From: JAPOPJ01 sp964538885
GTDB taxonomy: Archaea > Thermoproteota > Nitrososphaeria > Nitrososphaerales > Nitrosopumilaceae
Length of the DNA stretch: 64,000 nt
Assembly: GCA_964538885.1 (NCBI GenBank)
Contig: CAZIHR010000072.1
Coordinates: 40,591-104,590 of the forward strand
Direction: 5' to 3'
The notes under the pieces were generated by a model that saw nothing but the letters and a program-made list of their open reading frames with translations, had not been told where the DNA came from and made no database searches. Made by a program: the position numbers and the translations under genes. Position 1 is the stretch's first letter; each line of letters begins with the position of its first letter. Positions 7,903 to 16,414 of this stretch are shown one piece after another.

Positions 7903-9138
7903 TTATCTCTTTTCTTCGAGGATTTGACCTGCAATTCTTGCTGTGTTTGTAGCACCATCTGCAACAAAGTTTTTAGCAAAGTGCTCAAGACCCTCCTCAA
8001 ATTTGTTATAGTTCGTTTTGATGCGTGATAGTGCCTTTATTACCTGCTCTGTATTTGTTGCCAGTACGCCTAGGTTTCTCTCGTCAGCCCATTTGATGTT
8101 GTTGGTATGCTCGTCATAGACAGGAATTCCTATGATCGGTTTTGATTTGCCACCAAGAATCTCACCCATAACAGTGTGGGATCCATTAACTACAGCATAC
8201 GTGCACAAACTCAAGACATACTCTTTTTCCTGTTCTGAGAGGAATCCCACATCAATCTGAATCCAGTCGATCTTTCTTTCCAAGGCATCTTGTAGTGTGT
8301 ATCTTCGTCCGTCCCGTCCGAGGACCGAGTCAATAGATGGATCATTTCTTGCATGTGAAATTAGTCGTTTCTCATTTCTCATTTCATCTCGAGCAAAAGC
8401 ATCCTCATATCTATGTCCGGTCCAGTCGTTGGTAGACTTGTTCCCAGTCCTCATCCAGTATCCAAATTCAGAATTTTGAATCAGTTTCTCCAGAGTCGTG
8501 GTGGGTTCACTTGAAATTGTTTGTCGGCGCGTAAAGTGTCCTACATAAGTGACCTTCTCCTTGGCATCCTTTGTGAAGTTAAGGTTATACTCGCACATTG
8601 TATATGGAGGAGGTGAATCTGCCACCAGTATCTTCGATGCTTTTGTTATCTGCTTTGCAATAAAGGAGGTTGACGGAGCAAAATAGGAGCGAGTTTTGTA
8701 CAGCTTTGGCTTGAATTGATTGGTGATAAATAGGCTGGGTATGCCGCGGTTTTTTGCCAAGATGTTTGAGCCCATATCACCATCATTGATAACTAGATCA
8801 AATTTTTTTTCATCATACAGATACCTTTCCTGTTTTAGATAGTCTGCAATCTGCTTTAGTAGAGGTGGATGTTTTGAGACTGGCAACAACAAATTAAGTA
8901 TCGACAGTGATACGCTAGGCCCAAATTTGCCATCTATTGGTGTAGGCATCAGTATTTGGTGGATCTGTTTCTCCTTGTCGGGGAACCTTTCAAGTAGTTT
9001 TTCATAAACGTGATCCTTGCTGGAATAGTGGATCTCAAATTCGTCCCTAATGAACTCAGGGAGCACAGAATTGAGCATCATCATGCGGGAATAGTGACCA
9101 CTGCCCCACGGATATATGAATTCGCCTATTTTCAGCAC
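7903..9138 (-). CDS. GT-B-like glycosyltransferase (MJ1255/UGT-like)
   Basis: A 411-residue protein with the layout of GT-B glycosyltransferases. The N-terminus has the donor/acceptor opening FIYPWGSGHYSRMM typical of MJ1255-type and UDP-sugar transferase relatives, and the C-terminal half has an NGSHTVMGEILGGKSKPIIGIP segment that corresponds to the nucleotide-sugar binding region. The start is GTG. No membrane segment is seen, so it should act at the cytoplasmic face. Acceptor and sugar are unknown. It lies 29 nt downstream of the ThiI-like gene on the same strand. Confidence 0.7.
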   Translation of the reverse strand: MLKIGEFIYPWGSGHYSRMMMLNSVLPEFIRDEFEIHYSSKDHVYEKLLERFPDKEKQIHQILMPTPIDGKFGPSVSLSILNLLLPVSKHPPLLKQIADYLKQERYLYDEKKFDLVINDGDMGSNILAKNRGIPSLFITNQFKPKLYKTRSYFAPSTSFIAKQITKASKILVADSPPPYTMCEYNLNFTKDAKEKVTYVGHFTRRQTISSEPTTTLEKLIQNSEFGYWMRTGNKSTNDWTGHRYEDAFARDEMRNEKRLISHARNDPSIDSVLGRDGRRYTLQDALERKIDWIQIDVGFLSEQEKEYVLSLCTYAVVNGSHTVMGEILGGKSKPIIGIPVYDEHTNNIKWADERNLGVLATNTEQVIKALSRIKTNYNKFEEGLEHFAKNFVADGATNTARIAGQILEEKR

Positions 9139-9167
9139 AGCTTGAGATATGTTGTCTTGTTTAAATT

Positions 9168-10292
9168 CTAATGATTCGATTCAAGTGAGTCAAGAAAGTC
9201 ATGTATGTTGTTGGGTCCCACCACAATGGTTATATCTTGCCTATTTTTCAACGCAGAGTCCAGAGTTTTGTCTTCTAGTTCACTGATATCTTTATGATTT
9301 TGCAAGAGCAGCTTCTTCATTTTGCCGATGCGCCTTTCGAGGCGCAGCTCTTTTGCATCTTCAAACACTTGGGAATCAAGTCCGCCAAGTGGAAGAATTG
9401 GAATTTTCCCTCCTTTAAACACTAGGCTTGTGAGATAAGCAACAAGATCCATAGGAAACGTCAGGGGGGATGTTGGAACTGCCACATGTTGAATTTTGCA
9501 AGATTCTGCTCTGCTCATCAATATTTTCAGTACTAGATTTGTTATGTGGGTATAGCTGCTTTTGCCCATGTTTGTCGGTAGGAGAAATAACTCAATAGTT
9601 ATACGTTCTTTGAGCATTCTTGGGAGAATTTGGTTGATCATCTTTGCAAGATTGATTAGTTCGGATTTTTTCCTGTAACAGGCAATAACTTTTGGATTGT
9701 ATCCCTGTCTTATGGTCTCGTAGCATGAAACTGCTGATAGTTCATCATAGATACCACATATGACATTTGGTTCTGTAGGTTGGAATGGAATGCCTCCTGC
9801 ACCGCGATCTAAAAATATGCAGATGTATGCGTTTTTTTTGGTCAGATAAGTGTATAACAACTTGTCATAGTTGTGTTCGGTGCCAGGTTTCGCTCCCATC
9901 TCAGATTTTTTCTCAATTATATTAGATGTTGCAGCAAGTTCTACATCACTTGTAAGGAATCCTTTTGATGTTCCCTCAACTTTTACGAGAAATCGTTCAC
10001 CCTTGAGCAACAGATTCCCACCAATTAGAGATATTTCAGATACGACCTTCTCAAAATCATTTTCAACCAGGCGTGCTATGGCAATCTTACTTATACCAAA
10101 AAGCAGACCTATTGCAGATGATGCAAACACAGGATCATTGGCATCAACCAGTATTACGTCCCCGTCACGTTTTACTGTATTGAATGGTTGGCTTTTTGCC
10201 TTGAGAATGTATTTGATGTTGAAGATCAATTGTGGAATTTTATTTTTAGAAAATATAGCAGGAAAGACAACCACATATGATGCTTGTTTCAT
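9168..10292 (-). CDS. ThiI-like THUMP protein lacking the PP-loop
   Basis: A 374-residue protein that lines up with archaeal ThiI (tRNA 4-thiouridine synthase): ferredoxin-like N-terminal part, THUMP domain (about residues 55-160, including FLVKVEGTSKGF) and then the family's GAGGIPFQP segment. At the place where ThiI has the ATP-binding SGGxDS loop, this protein reads VICGIYDELSAVSCYE, so the PP-loop signature is absent. It may bind tRNA without adenylating it, or have a different activity. The assignment rests on layout rather than on catalytic residues. It may share a transcript with the downstream glycosyltransferase. Confidence 0.6.
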   Translation of the reverse strand: MKQASYVVVFPAIFSKNKIPQLIFNIKYILKAKSQPFNTVKRDGDVILVDANDPVFASSAIGLLFGISKIAIARLVENDFEKVVSEISLIGGNLLLKGERFLVKVEGTSKGFLTSDVELAATSNIIEKKSEMGAKPGTEHNYDKLLYTYLTKKNAYICIFLDRGAGGIPFQPTEPNVICGIYDELSAVSCYETIRQGYNPKVIACYRKKSELINLAKMINQILPRMLKERITIELFLLPTNMGKSSYTHITNLVLKILMSRAESCKIQHVAVPTSPLTFPMDLVAYLTSLVFKGGKIPILPLGGLDSQVFEDAKELRLERRIGKMKKLLLQNHKDISELEDKTLDSALKNRQDITIVVGPNNIHDFLDSLESNH

Positions 10293-10440
10293 TCACTAGT
10301 TATCTAATATGCCTGTTTATAATTTAGTATAAAGTTTTTGAGAATTACACAAATTCCAGCTAGCAAGCAAAAGTAAATTGGTGCAAACTGTATTTGACTA
10401 CCTGTAGGCACATGTGAGAGGCAGTGTAAATTTTTGGACA

Positions 10441-10452
10441 ATTAATATAAAA
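10441..10452 (+). promoter_or_regulatory. TATA-like promoter of cysH-sat
   Basis: ATTAATATAAAA is centred about 26 nt before the GTG start of cysH, matching a leaderless archaeal promoter for the two-gene sulfate unit. Confidence 0.5.
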
Positions 10453-10471
10453 CTAGTAAATCTAGTGAACT

Positions 10472-11191
10472 GTGACAAGATTTACGCAAGAGCAGGTAGA
10501 TGAGCTAAACACAAAAATCTCCACCACAGAAGATGTACTGAAATGGACATATGAAAATCTGCACCCCAAGGTAGCCAAGGCATCAAGTTTCGGCGCAGAA
10601 GATGCAGTGATAATGGATATAATGCTAAAGATAAGTCATAACTTTAGATTCTTCACGCTTGATACCGGTCGTCTGCCACAAGAGACTTATGATATAATGG
10701 ATGTAGTCAGGAAAAAGTATGGTATTACAATCGAGGTATTATTTCCTGACACCGAAGAGGTGGAGGAGATGGTAAGGGAAAAAGGACTCAACCTGTTTTA
10801 TGATAGTGTGGACAATAGAAAACTCTGCTGTGAGATCCGTAAGGTCCACCCGATAAATCGCATATTGAGTACGATGGACGGTTGGATCACGGGTCTACGG
10901 CGAGACCAAACTGAGATAAGAAGTAACGCAAGAATCTTTCAGATCGACCATGCACATGGTGGAATACTCAAGATCAATCCTATAATTGATTGGACTTGGG
11001 AGCAGGTTCAAGAATATATAAAAAAGAACGATATTCCGTATAATAGTTTGCTAGATAAGGGCTATCCCAGTATTGGCTGTGAGCCTTGTACTAGACCCAT
11101 AAAGCCGGGCGAAGACATGAGGGCCGGTCGTTGGTGGTGGGAGCAAGGAGAACACAAGGAATGTGGCCTTCATATAGACCGTAACAAGTGA
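10472..11191 (+). CDS. cysH: adenylylsulfate (APS/PAPS) reductase
   Basis: Reduces activated sulfate to sulfite. The 239 residues contain KASSFGAEDAV (P-loop-like nucleotide site), the paired cysteines CCEIRKVHP near residue 115, GCEPCTRP near residue 205 and the C-terminal catalytic KECGLH. The CC...CxxC set indicates a [4Fe-4S] cluster, which in this family goes with APS rather than PAPS as substrate. GTG start. Only 6 nt separate it from sat, so the pair forms an assimilatory sulfate operon. Downstream sulfite reductase is not in the window. Confidence 0.9.
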   Translation: MTRFTQEQVDELNTKISTTEDVLKWTYENLHPKVAKASSFGAEDAVIMDIMLKISHNFRFFTLDTGRLPQETYDIMDVVRKKYGITIEVLFPDTEEVEEMVREKGLNLFYDSVDNRKLCCEIRKVHPINRILSTMDGWITGLRRDQTEIRSNARIFQIDHAHGGILKINPIIDWTWEQVQEYIKKNDIPYNSLLDKGYPSIGCEPCTRPIKPGEDMRAGRWWWEQGEHKECGLHIDRNK

Positions 11192-11197
11192 ACAAGT

Positions 11198-12343
11198 ATG
11201 TCATGGAATGGTTCAATAAGACCTCATGGAGGCAGACTCGTCAAACGAATCTCAGATACGGATCCCTCTGGAATGTTTGCTGTTCAGATTTCAGACGATC
11301 TGGCAAATGATGTTGAAAATATTGCAGATGGAATATTTAGTCCCCTAGAAGGCTTTCTGATGCAGCAAGACTTTGAAAGTGTGATAAAACAGGGCAGACT
11401 TGATGATGGTACAGCATGGACCATCCCTATAACACTTGATGTTGATAGTACTAGGGCAAACCAGATGAAAGACGCGGGGGACGTATTACTTGAGAATCAG
11501 CAAGGAATCGGGATTGCCATTTTACATGTAGAGGAGACATTCTCTTTTGATAAGGAAAGAACCATGATGGGAGTATATGGGACAACAGACCAGACGCATC
11601 CTGGCGTGGCAAAGACCATATCAATGAGGGACATGCTTGTGAGTGGAAAGATAGACTATTTACAGAGACCACAAGAGACTACAATTAGAAAATACAGGCT
11701 TACTCCAGAGCAGACACGCAACGCATTCTCAGAGGCAGGATGGAAAGCTACGGTTGCATTTCAGACAAGGAATCCACCCCATGTGGCACACGAGATGTTG
11801 CAAAAGACAGCAATTACTACACGAGATGGTATATTTGTGAATCCCATAATAGGTAGAAAGAAGAGCGGTGACTTTGTAGACGAAGTAATTGTAAAATGCT
11901 ACGAGACTGTAATTGCCAATTATTATCCTAAAGGCAGATGTATAATGGGCACCTTGCACACAGAGATGAAATATGCAGGTCCAAAAGAAGCAATACATCA
12001 TGCAATCATGCGTCAGAATTATGGTTGTACTCATATTATTATTGGGAGAGATCATGCAGGTGTTGGAAAATTTTATGACCCATTTGCAGCACAAAGAATC
12101 TTCGATGACTATCCTGAGCTTGAGATATCGCCGATATTCTTCCCCGCATTCTTTTACTGCAAAAAATGTATCACATATACCAACCCAAGAGCATGTCCGC
12201 ATGACGACAACTACAGAGAACAAATAAGTGGAACAAAGCTGCGAGAGATGATTCAGGAAGGACAGGTACCATCCCAATTTATTCTAAGACCCGAGGTGTC
12301 CAAGGTAATCTTAGATCACCCAGATCCGTTTGTAAAAGGATGA
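11198..12343 (+). CDS. sat: sulfate adenylyltransferase (ATP sulfurylase)
   Basis: Makes APS from ATP and sulfate. The 381-residue protein has the QTRNPPHVAHE motif (about residues 188-198) and GRDHAGVG (about 284-291), both active-site signatures of the homo-oligomeric Sat family, plus a late zinc-like CKKC...CPHD cluster seen in many archaeal and thermophile members. Length is normal and there is no APS kinase domain at the C-terminus, which fits direct use of APS by the neighbouring CysH. Confidence 0.95.
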   Translation: MSWNGSIRPHGGRLVKRISDTDPSGMFAVQISDDLANDVENIADGIFSPLEGFLMQQDFESVIKQGRLDDGTAWTIPITLDVDSTRANQMKDAGDVLLENQQGIGIAILHVEETFSFDKERTMMGVYGTTDQTHPGVAKTISMRDMLVSGKIDYLQRPQETTIRKYRLTPEQTRNAFSEAGWKATVAFQTRNPPHVAHEMLQKTAITTRDGIFVNPIIGRKKSGDFVDEVIVKCYETVIANYYPKGRCIMGTLHTEMKYAGPKEAIHHAIMRQNYGCTHIIIGRDHAGVGKFYDPFAAQRIFDDYPELEISPIFFPAFFYCKKCITYTNPRACPHDDNYREQISGTKLREMIQEGQVPSQFILRPEVSKVILDHPDPFVKG

Positions 12344-12450
12344 GTTTGACACTAAAAATTTAGGTTTCCTGTAACGTATAAAGTAGCGTGTCTTGTACGT
12401 TCAGATTATTTTTGTTAAAAACTGTTCTGTGACTCGAATTTCACACTGGA

Positions 12451-12474
12451 AATTTTTCTCATTTTTCAGTTTTA
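12451..12474 (+). terminator. T-rich terminator after sat
   Basis: Successive T runs (AATTTTTCTC, ATTTTTCAGTTTT) about 110 nt after the sat stop resemble archaeal oligo-T termination signals. No hairpin is needed or seen. Confidence 0.35.
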
Positions 12475-12569
12475 GTAAAATTATACAAGCTTGATTAGAT
12501 GGAACCTAGCACCGCAATTGATGCATAAATTCTAATTAAATATACCAATAAGAGAATCAATGTTAGAAG

Positions 12570-13877
12570 ATGGGCGTACCGCATAAGGAATTTCGCGATC
12601 CAATACACGGGTTCATTCCGGTGTATGATGAAGAGCTTCAAATAATTCAGGATCCTATATTCCAGAGGCTTCGAAGGGTGAAGCAACTCAGTTTTTCCCA
12701 CCTTGTGTATCATGGAGCAGAGCATTCTCGATTCGGTCATGTGTTGGGAGCCATGCATGTTGTTGACAGGGCACTTCGAAAGATTCAACGCAATGCGGAG
12801 AAGATGGGCACGCCAATAAACATCGCAGAAGATGACATTCGGCTTGCCAGATTTGCAGCCCTGCTACATGATGTAGGCCACAAACCACTTTCTCATGCAT
12901 TGGACAAAAGCTTTCCCGAGCCACATGAAGACTATTCAGAAGCATTTGTCAAGAAGCGGTTTGCTGATACAATACACAAATCGGAAATCGAACCAATTCG
13001 CGTGGCCGACTTGATTCAGGGCAGACCAGATCCAGAAAAACCATTTTTGACAAGCCTAATATCTGGACAGTTGGACGTAGACAAATTTGATTATCTCCTC
13101 CGCGATTCTCACTATGCTGGTGTCAAATACGGGCTGTTTGACATTGACAGGTTGCTAGACTCGTTGTACGTTAAGGATGGTCAAATGGTCGTCCTGACAG
13201 GCGGATTCTTTGCAGCCGAACAGTTAATAGCTGCACGGTATCATATGTTTGGTCAGGTTTATCTGCACAAGACCAAACGAGCCTTTGAGGGAATGGCAAT
13301 CAAAGTTGCAGAAGATCTGCTCAGAGAAAACAAACTTGATTATCCTACTCCTAAGGACTTTGACGACCAAACAGTCTTTGAGGAATTTGTGGCATATGAT
13401 GACGCTTGGTTTCTCAACAGAATCAAATCAACTGAAAAGCCCATACTCCAAAACATCGTCCGGGATATAGAGGGGAGAGTTCCATATAAAGAGGTAAGCA
13501 ATTCAGATGTGCTTGAGATGAAAATGGATTTTGATACACCGGGAGGAGGCATCGCATATCACAATGCTGTGGAATCCAGCGTAAAGGCAAATTTGAGCAA
13601 CATTGGCATAGATGCAGATGAAATTATTTTTGACCAATCCACCAATCTGCCATACAAGCTCTACCCATATTCTAACGTGTTAGAAGATCAAAGTGATGGA
13701 TATGCCGACACAGTCTTCATATATGATCCCAAAACCTCCAAGATGGAGCCGATAGAAAAAAAATCAAGCATCATATGTGCCATAGCTAAACACTTTAGGA
13801 TCCACAGAATATTCATCGTAGCAAAAAAGAGAAAAATTCTTGAGGATTATTTAAGAAAAAATTTCAAAAACAATTGA
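12570..13877 (+). CDS. HD-domain phosphohydrolase (dNTPase/SAMHD1-like)
   Basis: A 435-residue HD-superfamily metal-dependent phosphohydrolase. Metal ligands are visible: His57 in SRFGHVLG, His100-Asp101 in ALLHDVGHKPLSHALD, and Asp in DVDKFDYLLRDS. The opening DPIHGFIPV and LRRVKQL are shared with SAMHD1-like and YdhJ/dGTPase-like proteins, so dNTP hydrolysis is a fair inference, but the substrate is not determined by sequence. A TATA-like block (12536-12546) lies about 29 nt upstream. The 13946 gene follows on the same strand 68 nt later. Confidence 0.82.
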   Translation: MGVPHKEFRDPIHGFIPVYDEELQIIQDPIFQRLRRVKQLSFSHLVYHGAEHSRFGHVLGAMHVVDRALRKIQRNAEKMGTPINIAEDDIRLARFAALLHDVGHKPLSHALDKSFPEPHEDYSEAFVKKRFADTIHKSEIEPIRVADLIQGRPDPEKPFLTSLISGQLDVDKFDYLLRDSHYAGVKYGLFDIDRLLDSLYVKDGQMVVLTGGFFAAEQLIAARYHMFGQVYLHKTKRAFEGMAIKVAEDLLRENKLDYPTPKDFDDQTVFEEFVAYDDAWFLNRIKSTEKPILQNIVRDIEGRVPYKEVSNSDVLEMKMDFDTPGGGIAYHNAVESSVKANLSNIGIDADEIIFDQSTNLPYKLYPYSNVLEDQSDGYADTVFIYDPKTSKMEPIEKKSSIICAIAKHFRIHRIFIVAKKRKILEDYLRKNFKNN

Positions 13878-13945
13878 CTTATGGTTTGAGATCTGCTCAC
13901 GAAAGATAAATACAGTACATCAATATCATGTACTATGTATAAAAT

Positions 13946-14488
13946 ATGCATACTGACGACGGTAATCACATAAAGATGTATGCGGTGCTAAAGGCCCTAG
14001 ACAAATTTGATGAAATTCCAGGTAGGAAAGCACTACAAAAAATACTCTATTTTGTGAATCTAAAAGAAAGAATCTTCCCATATCAGTGGAATAGCTACGG
14101 ACCGTATTCAGAAGAGGTAAAGTACATGATGGAGGACATGGTGGGAAACGGTCAGATATCCGTGGAACGAAAGAAATTATTCACTGGGAGACGCTTCCAG
14201 TTCAACATGAAGATTGCAGACAGAGGGAGGGAACTTCTAGACTCGATTGGACAAAAGCCAGAACTTGATGCCGTAATGGAATCAGTCCACAAGTTGATGT
14301 CATCCAAACGCCCAAGAATGATGGAGCTGCTTGCATCCGTCCATTATATTGCCGCCTATGAGAATGGACTATGCCGGGACAGGACGTTTAACATCATCTC
14401 TACTTTGAAACCAGATGCCAACTTTAAGCAATCCGATGTGGATGGAGCAGTATCGGAGCTGGAGAGAGCAGGTCTGCTAACTACATGA
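13946..14488 (+). CDS. YwgA/Panacea-like hypothetical protein
   Basis: Encodes 180 soluble residues. The segment ALQKILYFVNLKERIFPYQW followed by SYGPYSEEVKYM resembles the LQKLxYL...YGPYS core of YwgA- and SocA/Panacea-type winged-helix proteins, which often act next to HD enzymes or toxin partners. The resemblance is short, so the family is tentative. The C-terminal part is helical with an internal-domain boundary after about residue 110. It lies directly behind the HD hydrolase and may be its partner. Confidence 0.6.
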   Translation: MHTDDGNHIKMYAVLKALDKFDEIPGRKALQKILYFVNLKERIFPYQWNSYGPYSEEVKYMMEDMVGNGQISVERKKLFTGRRFQFNMKIADRGRELLDSIGQKPELDAVMESVHKLMSSKRPRMMELLASVHYIAAYENGLCRDRTFNIISTLKPDANFKQSDVDGAVSELERAGLLTT

Positions 14489-14875
14489 GTGGGACGATCT
14501 CCTTGCCCTGAACTTTTGATCACTATTGGCCGCGCCAAAACAAGACAGGCTTGGCTCGACGTGAGTCATTCAGGCATGATAAGTATTCTGGCACTGTGCG
14601 TCTATATTTAGAAAGATGGATTGTGGGAATATGTGCCGCGCCTTTGATCTTTTGGTTCGTTTTTGGGATGTGTCAAGATGATAAAAATATACCAAGTTTG
14701 AATCGCTTCACGGTGCAAAGTCTAGTATGGTCGCGCAGTGCCTTCTCTGACAAAAAGTACCAGCAGTCCATCTAATAGTCCAGTACGATTGCCAAAATTT
14801 GGCCTCGTATTCAATCTATACTTTTACAATTTGTTTGTAGCTTAGGTATTTATTCACATAAGCACAAGTTGGCTT
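14489..14875. other. 387-nt stretch without a confident gene
   Basis: One plus-strand frame (TTG 14551 to 14775, 74 codons) is open but has no ribosome site, no recognisable domain and an unconvincing composition. A short inverted repeat is present: GGCACTGTGCG at 14590-14600 and CGCGCAGTGCC at 14732-14742. The last 60 nt are A/T-rich (GGTATTTATTCACATAAG) and probably contain the promoter for the 14876 gene. Confidence 0.4.
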
Positions 14876-15538
14876 GTGATATATGTCATATTACTGGTCG
14901 TGCTCACATTTTGGGCCGTGCCAGCATTTGCACAGGAATACACCAATCCATCTCTAATAATTGACACCATAACTGTACCATACAATGACTTTAACACGGT
15001 TCAACGTGATGCCCCAATGATACTGCTGGACAGGATCCATGCCGTAAGCTGGCAAGTCACAATAGATAACAACCTTCTTTATGCAAATCCTGATGGCAGC
15101 GCGGTTCTTAGATTATACGATAATGAAGACACCAAAAGGATAATTGAGGTTGGGATGGGTGCGCAGCCAGATTACAAATTTTGGGTGGCAGTGCAGACTC
15201 CAAAGGAGGGACATATAGTGGTGCACCGTGATTTGGAACGGGGTTGGCCACCCACTGCAAAGACGATTATCTCGTATACGGATCGTGCTGGGCTCACAAT
15301 AAATAATGGCTCACGTATAGTTGTGTCCAATCTAGACATTGGTGTATTTGGAATTGGATCTTGGTCAGTGCATGGGATGGAAGGCACAACTGATCCGTTG
15401 GCAGTGTATTCGGGCAGCATGATCGTAGAGTTCCTCTCAGGCGATCCGGCAAAGAATCCGTTTGCGCTTCTTCCATTCTTTATTGCGGCAGGAATTGGGG
15501 GAATAGTAGGTACCCTCTATCTTACCAAGAAGCGTTAG
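14876..15538 (+). CDS. exported, C-terminally anchored protein
   Basis: Encodes 220 residues from a GTG start. A signal peptide ends near AFAQ (residue 20), followed by a beta-rich extracellular part and a C-terminal hydrophobic helix (about residues 196-215) closed by KKR. This is the layout of a surface protein held by one tail anchor. No family is recognised. The mature part contains DxNxxxG-like turns and no cysteines, as expected outside the cell. Confidence 0.7.
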   Translation: MIYVILLVVLTFWAVPAFAQEYTNPSLIIDTITVPYNDFNTVQRDAPMILLDRIHAVSWQVTIDNNLLYANPDGSAVLRLYDNEDTKRIIEVGMGAQPDYKFWVAVQTPKEGHIVVHRDLERGWPPTAKTIISYTDRAGLTINNGSRIVVSNLDIGVFGIGSWSVHGMEGTTDPLAVYSGSMIVEFLSGDPAKNPFALLPFFIAAGIGGIVGTLYLTKKR

Positions 15539-15571
15539 TATAACTACATGCCAATATGTCGAGTGACCAAC

Positions 15572-16219
15572 TTAGGGATTTTGTGATTTGTAATGCTTGC
15601 ATCTTTTCTTGATCTGGCAGACACTACACATGGGCGAGACCGGCTTGCATATGTTTTGGCCATACATTACAAAGGTATCGTTGATTTTTAGCCAGTATTT
15701 CTTGGGGATGATCTTCATGAGTTCTGTCTCTGTTTCCTCTGGATCTTTGGTGCTTACAAGACCCAGTCTGTTAGATATTCTGTGGACGTGTATATCTACT
15801 GGAATTGCTGGTTTTTCAAATGCATATACCAAGACACAATTAGCAGTCTTTCTCCCCACACCCGGAAGTTCAACGAGTTTTTCCAAGTTGTCAGGAACAA
15901 TTCCTTTGTATTGAGAATCAATAATTTTGGCAGTGTTGATAATTCGTCTTGATTTGACGCGATAAAAGCCGATTGATTTTATTATTTTTTCGACATCCTT
16001 GACATTGGCAGTTGCAAGTGATTTGACGGTTTTGTATCTTGAAAACAGTGCCTTTACTACCTTGGTTGTATTCTCGTCCTTTGTTCTTGCAGAGAGAATA
16101 GTTCCAATCAGTATGCCAAATGGCCCTGCTTCAGCCTCGTGAAGCTCCCTCAGAGCAGTCATCCTTGGAGGATGTACAGCATTCATGGTTCGGATCATTC
16201 CAGAAAGAATCTTTTCCAT
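15572..16219 (-). CDS. nth: endonuclease III-type DNA glycosylase/AP lyase
   Basis: Removes oxidised pyrimidines and nicks the abasic site. The 215-residue protein shows the helix-hairpin-helix LPGVGRKTA with the catalytic Lys, the catalytic Asp in PVDIHVHR about 18 residues later and the [4Fe-4S] cluster motif Cys-x6-Cys-x2-Cys-x5-Cys near the C-terminus (CKPVSPMCSVCQIKKRC). Length is typical. It stands alone, converging on the exported-protein gene with a 33-nt gap. Confidence 0.95.
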   Translation of the reverse strand: MEKILSGMIRTMNAVHPPRMTALRELHEAEAGPFGILIGTILSARTKDENTTKVVKALFSRYKTVKSLATANVKDVEKIIKSIGFYRVKSRRIINTAKIIDSQYKGIVPDNLEKLVELPGVGRKTANCVLVYAFEKPAIPVDIHVHRISNRLGLVSTKDPEETETELMKIIPKKYWLKINDTFVMYGQNICKPVSPMCSVCQIKKRCKHYKSQNP

Positions 16220-16414
16220 AACAATAGAGTGATTGGCAAGTTATGTAAGTACTCTTGTAAATTATGTCGCCTGATTGTGTGTATTTTAAATGCAGATTCT
16301 ATAGTACGACGATAAAAAATGTCGGGAATTTAGGTTGCTTGAATTGTGTTTAGTTCAATCAGGTTGCTTGCAGCCCAACAATGTGGCCGCGATACTTTCT
16401 GGCTGAGAAATTAC

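Noticed and set aside
7715..7927. 70-codon plus-strand frame with AGGGG before its ATG
   Set aside because: Runs across the inverted repeat and 25 nt into the opposite glycosyltransferase gene. The product looks like antisense of a structured region rather than a protein.
14551..14775. 74-codon plus-strand frame from TTG
   Set aside because: No ribosome site, odd amino-acid mix, only one weak hydrophobic stretch, and no supporting promoter.
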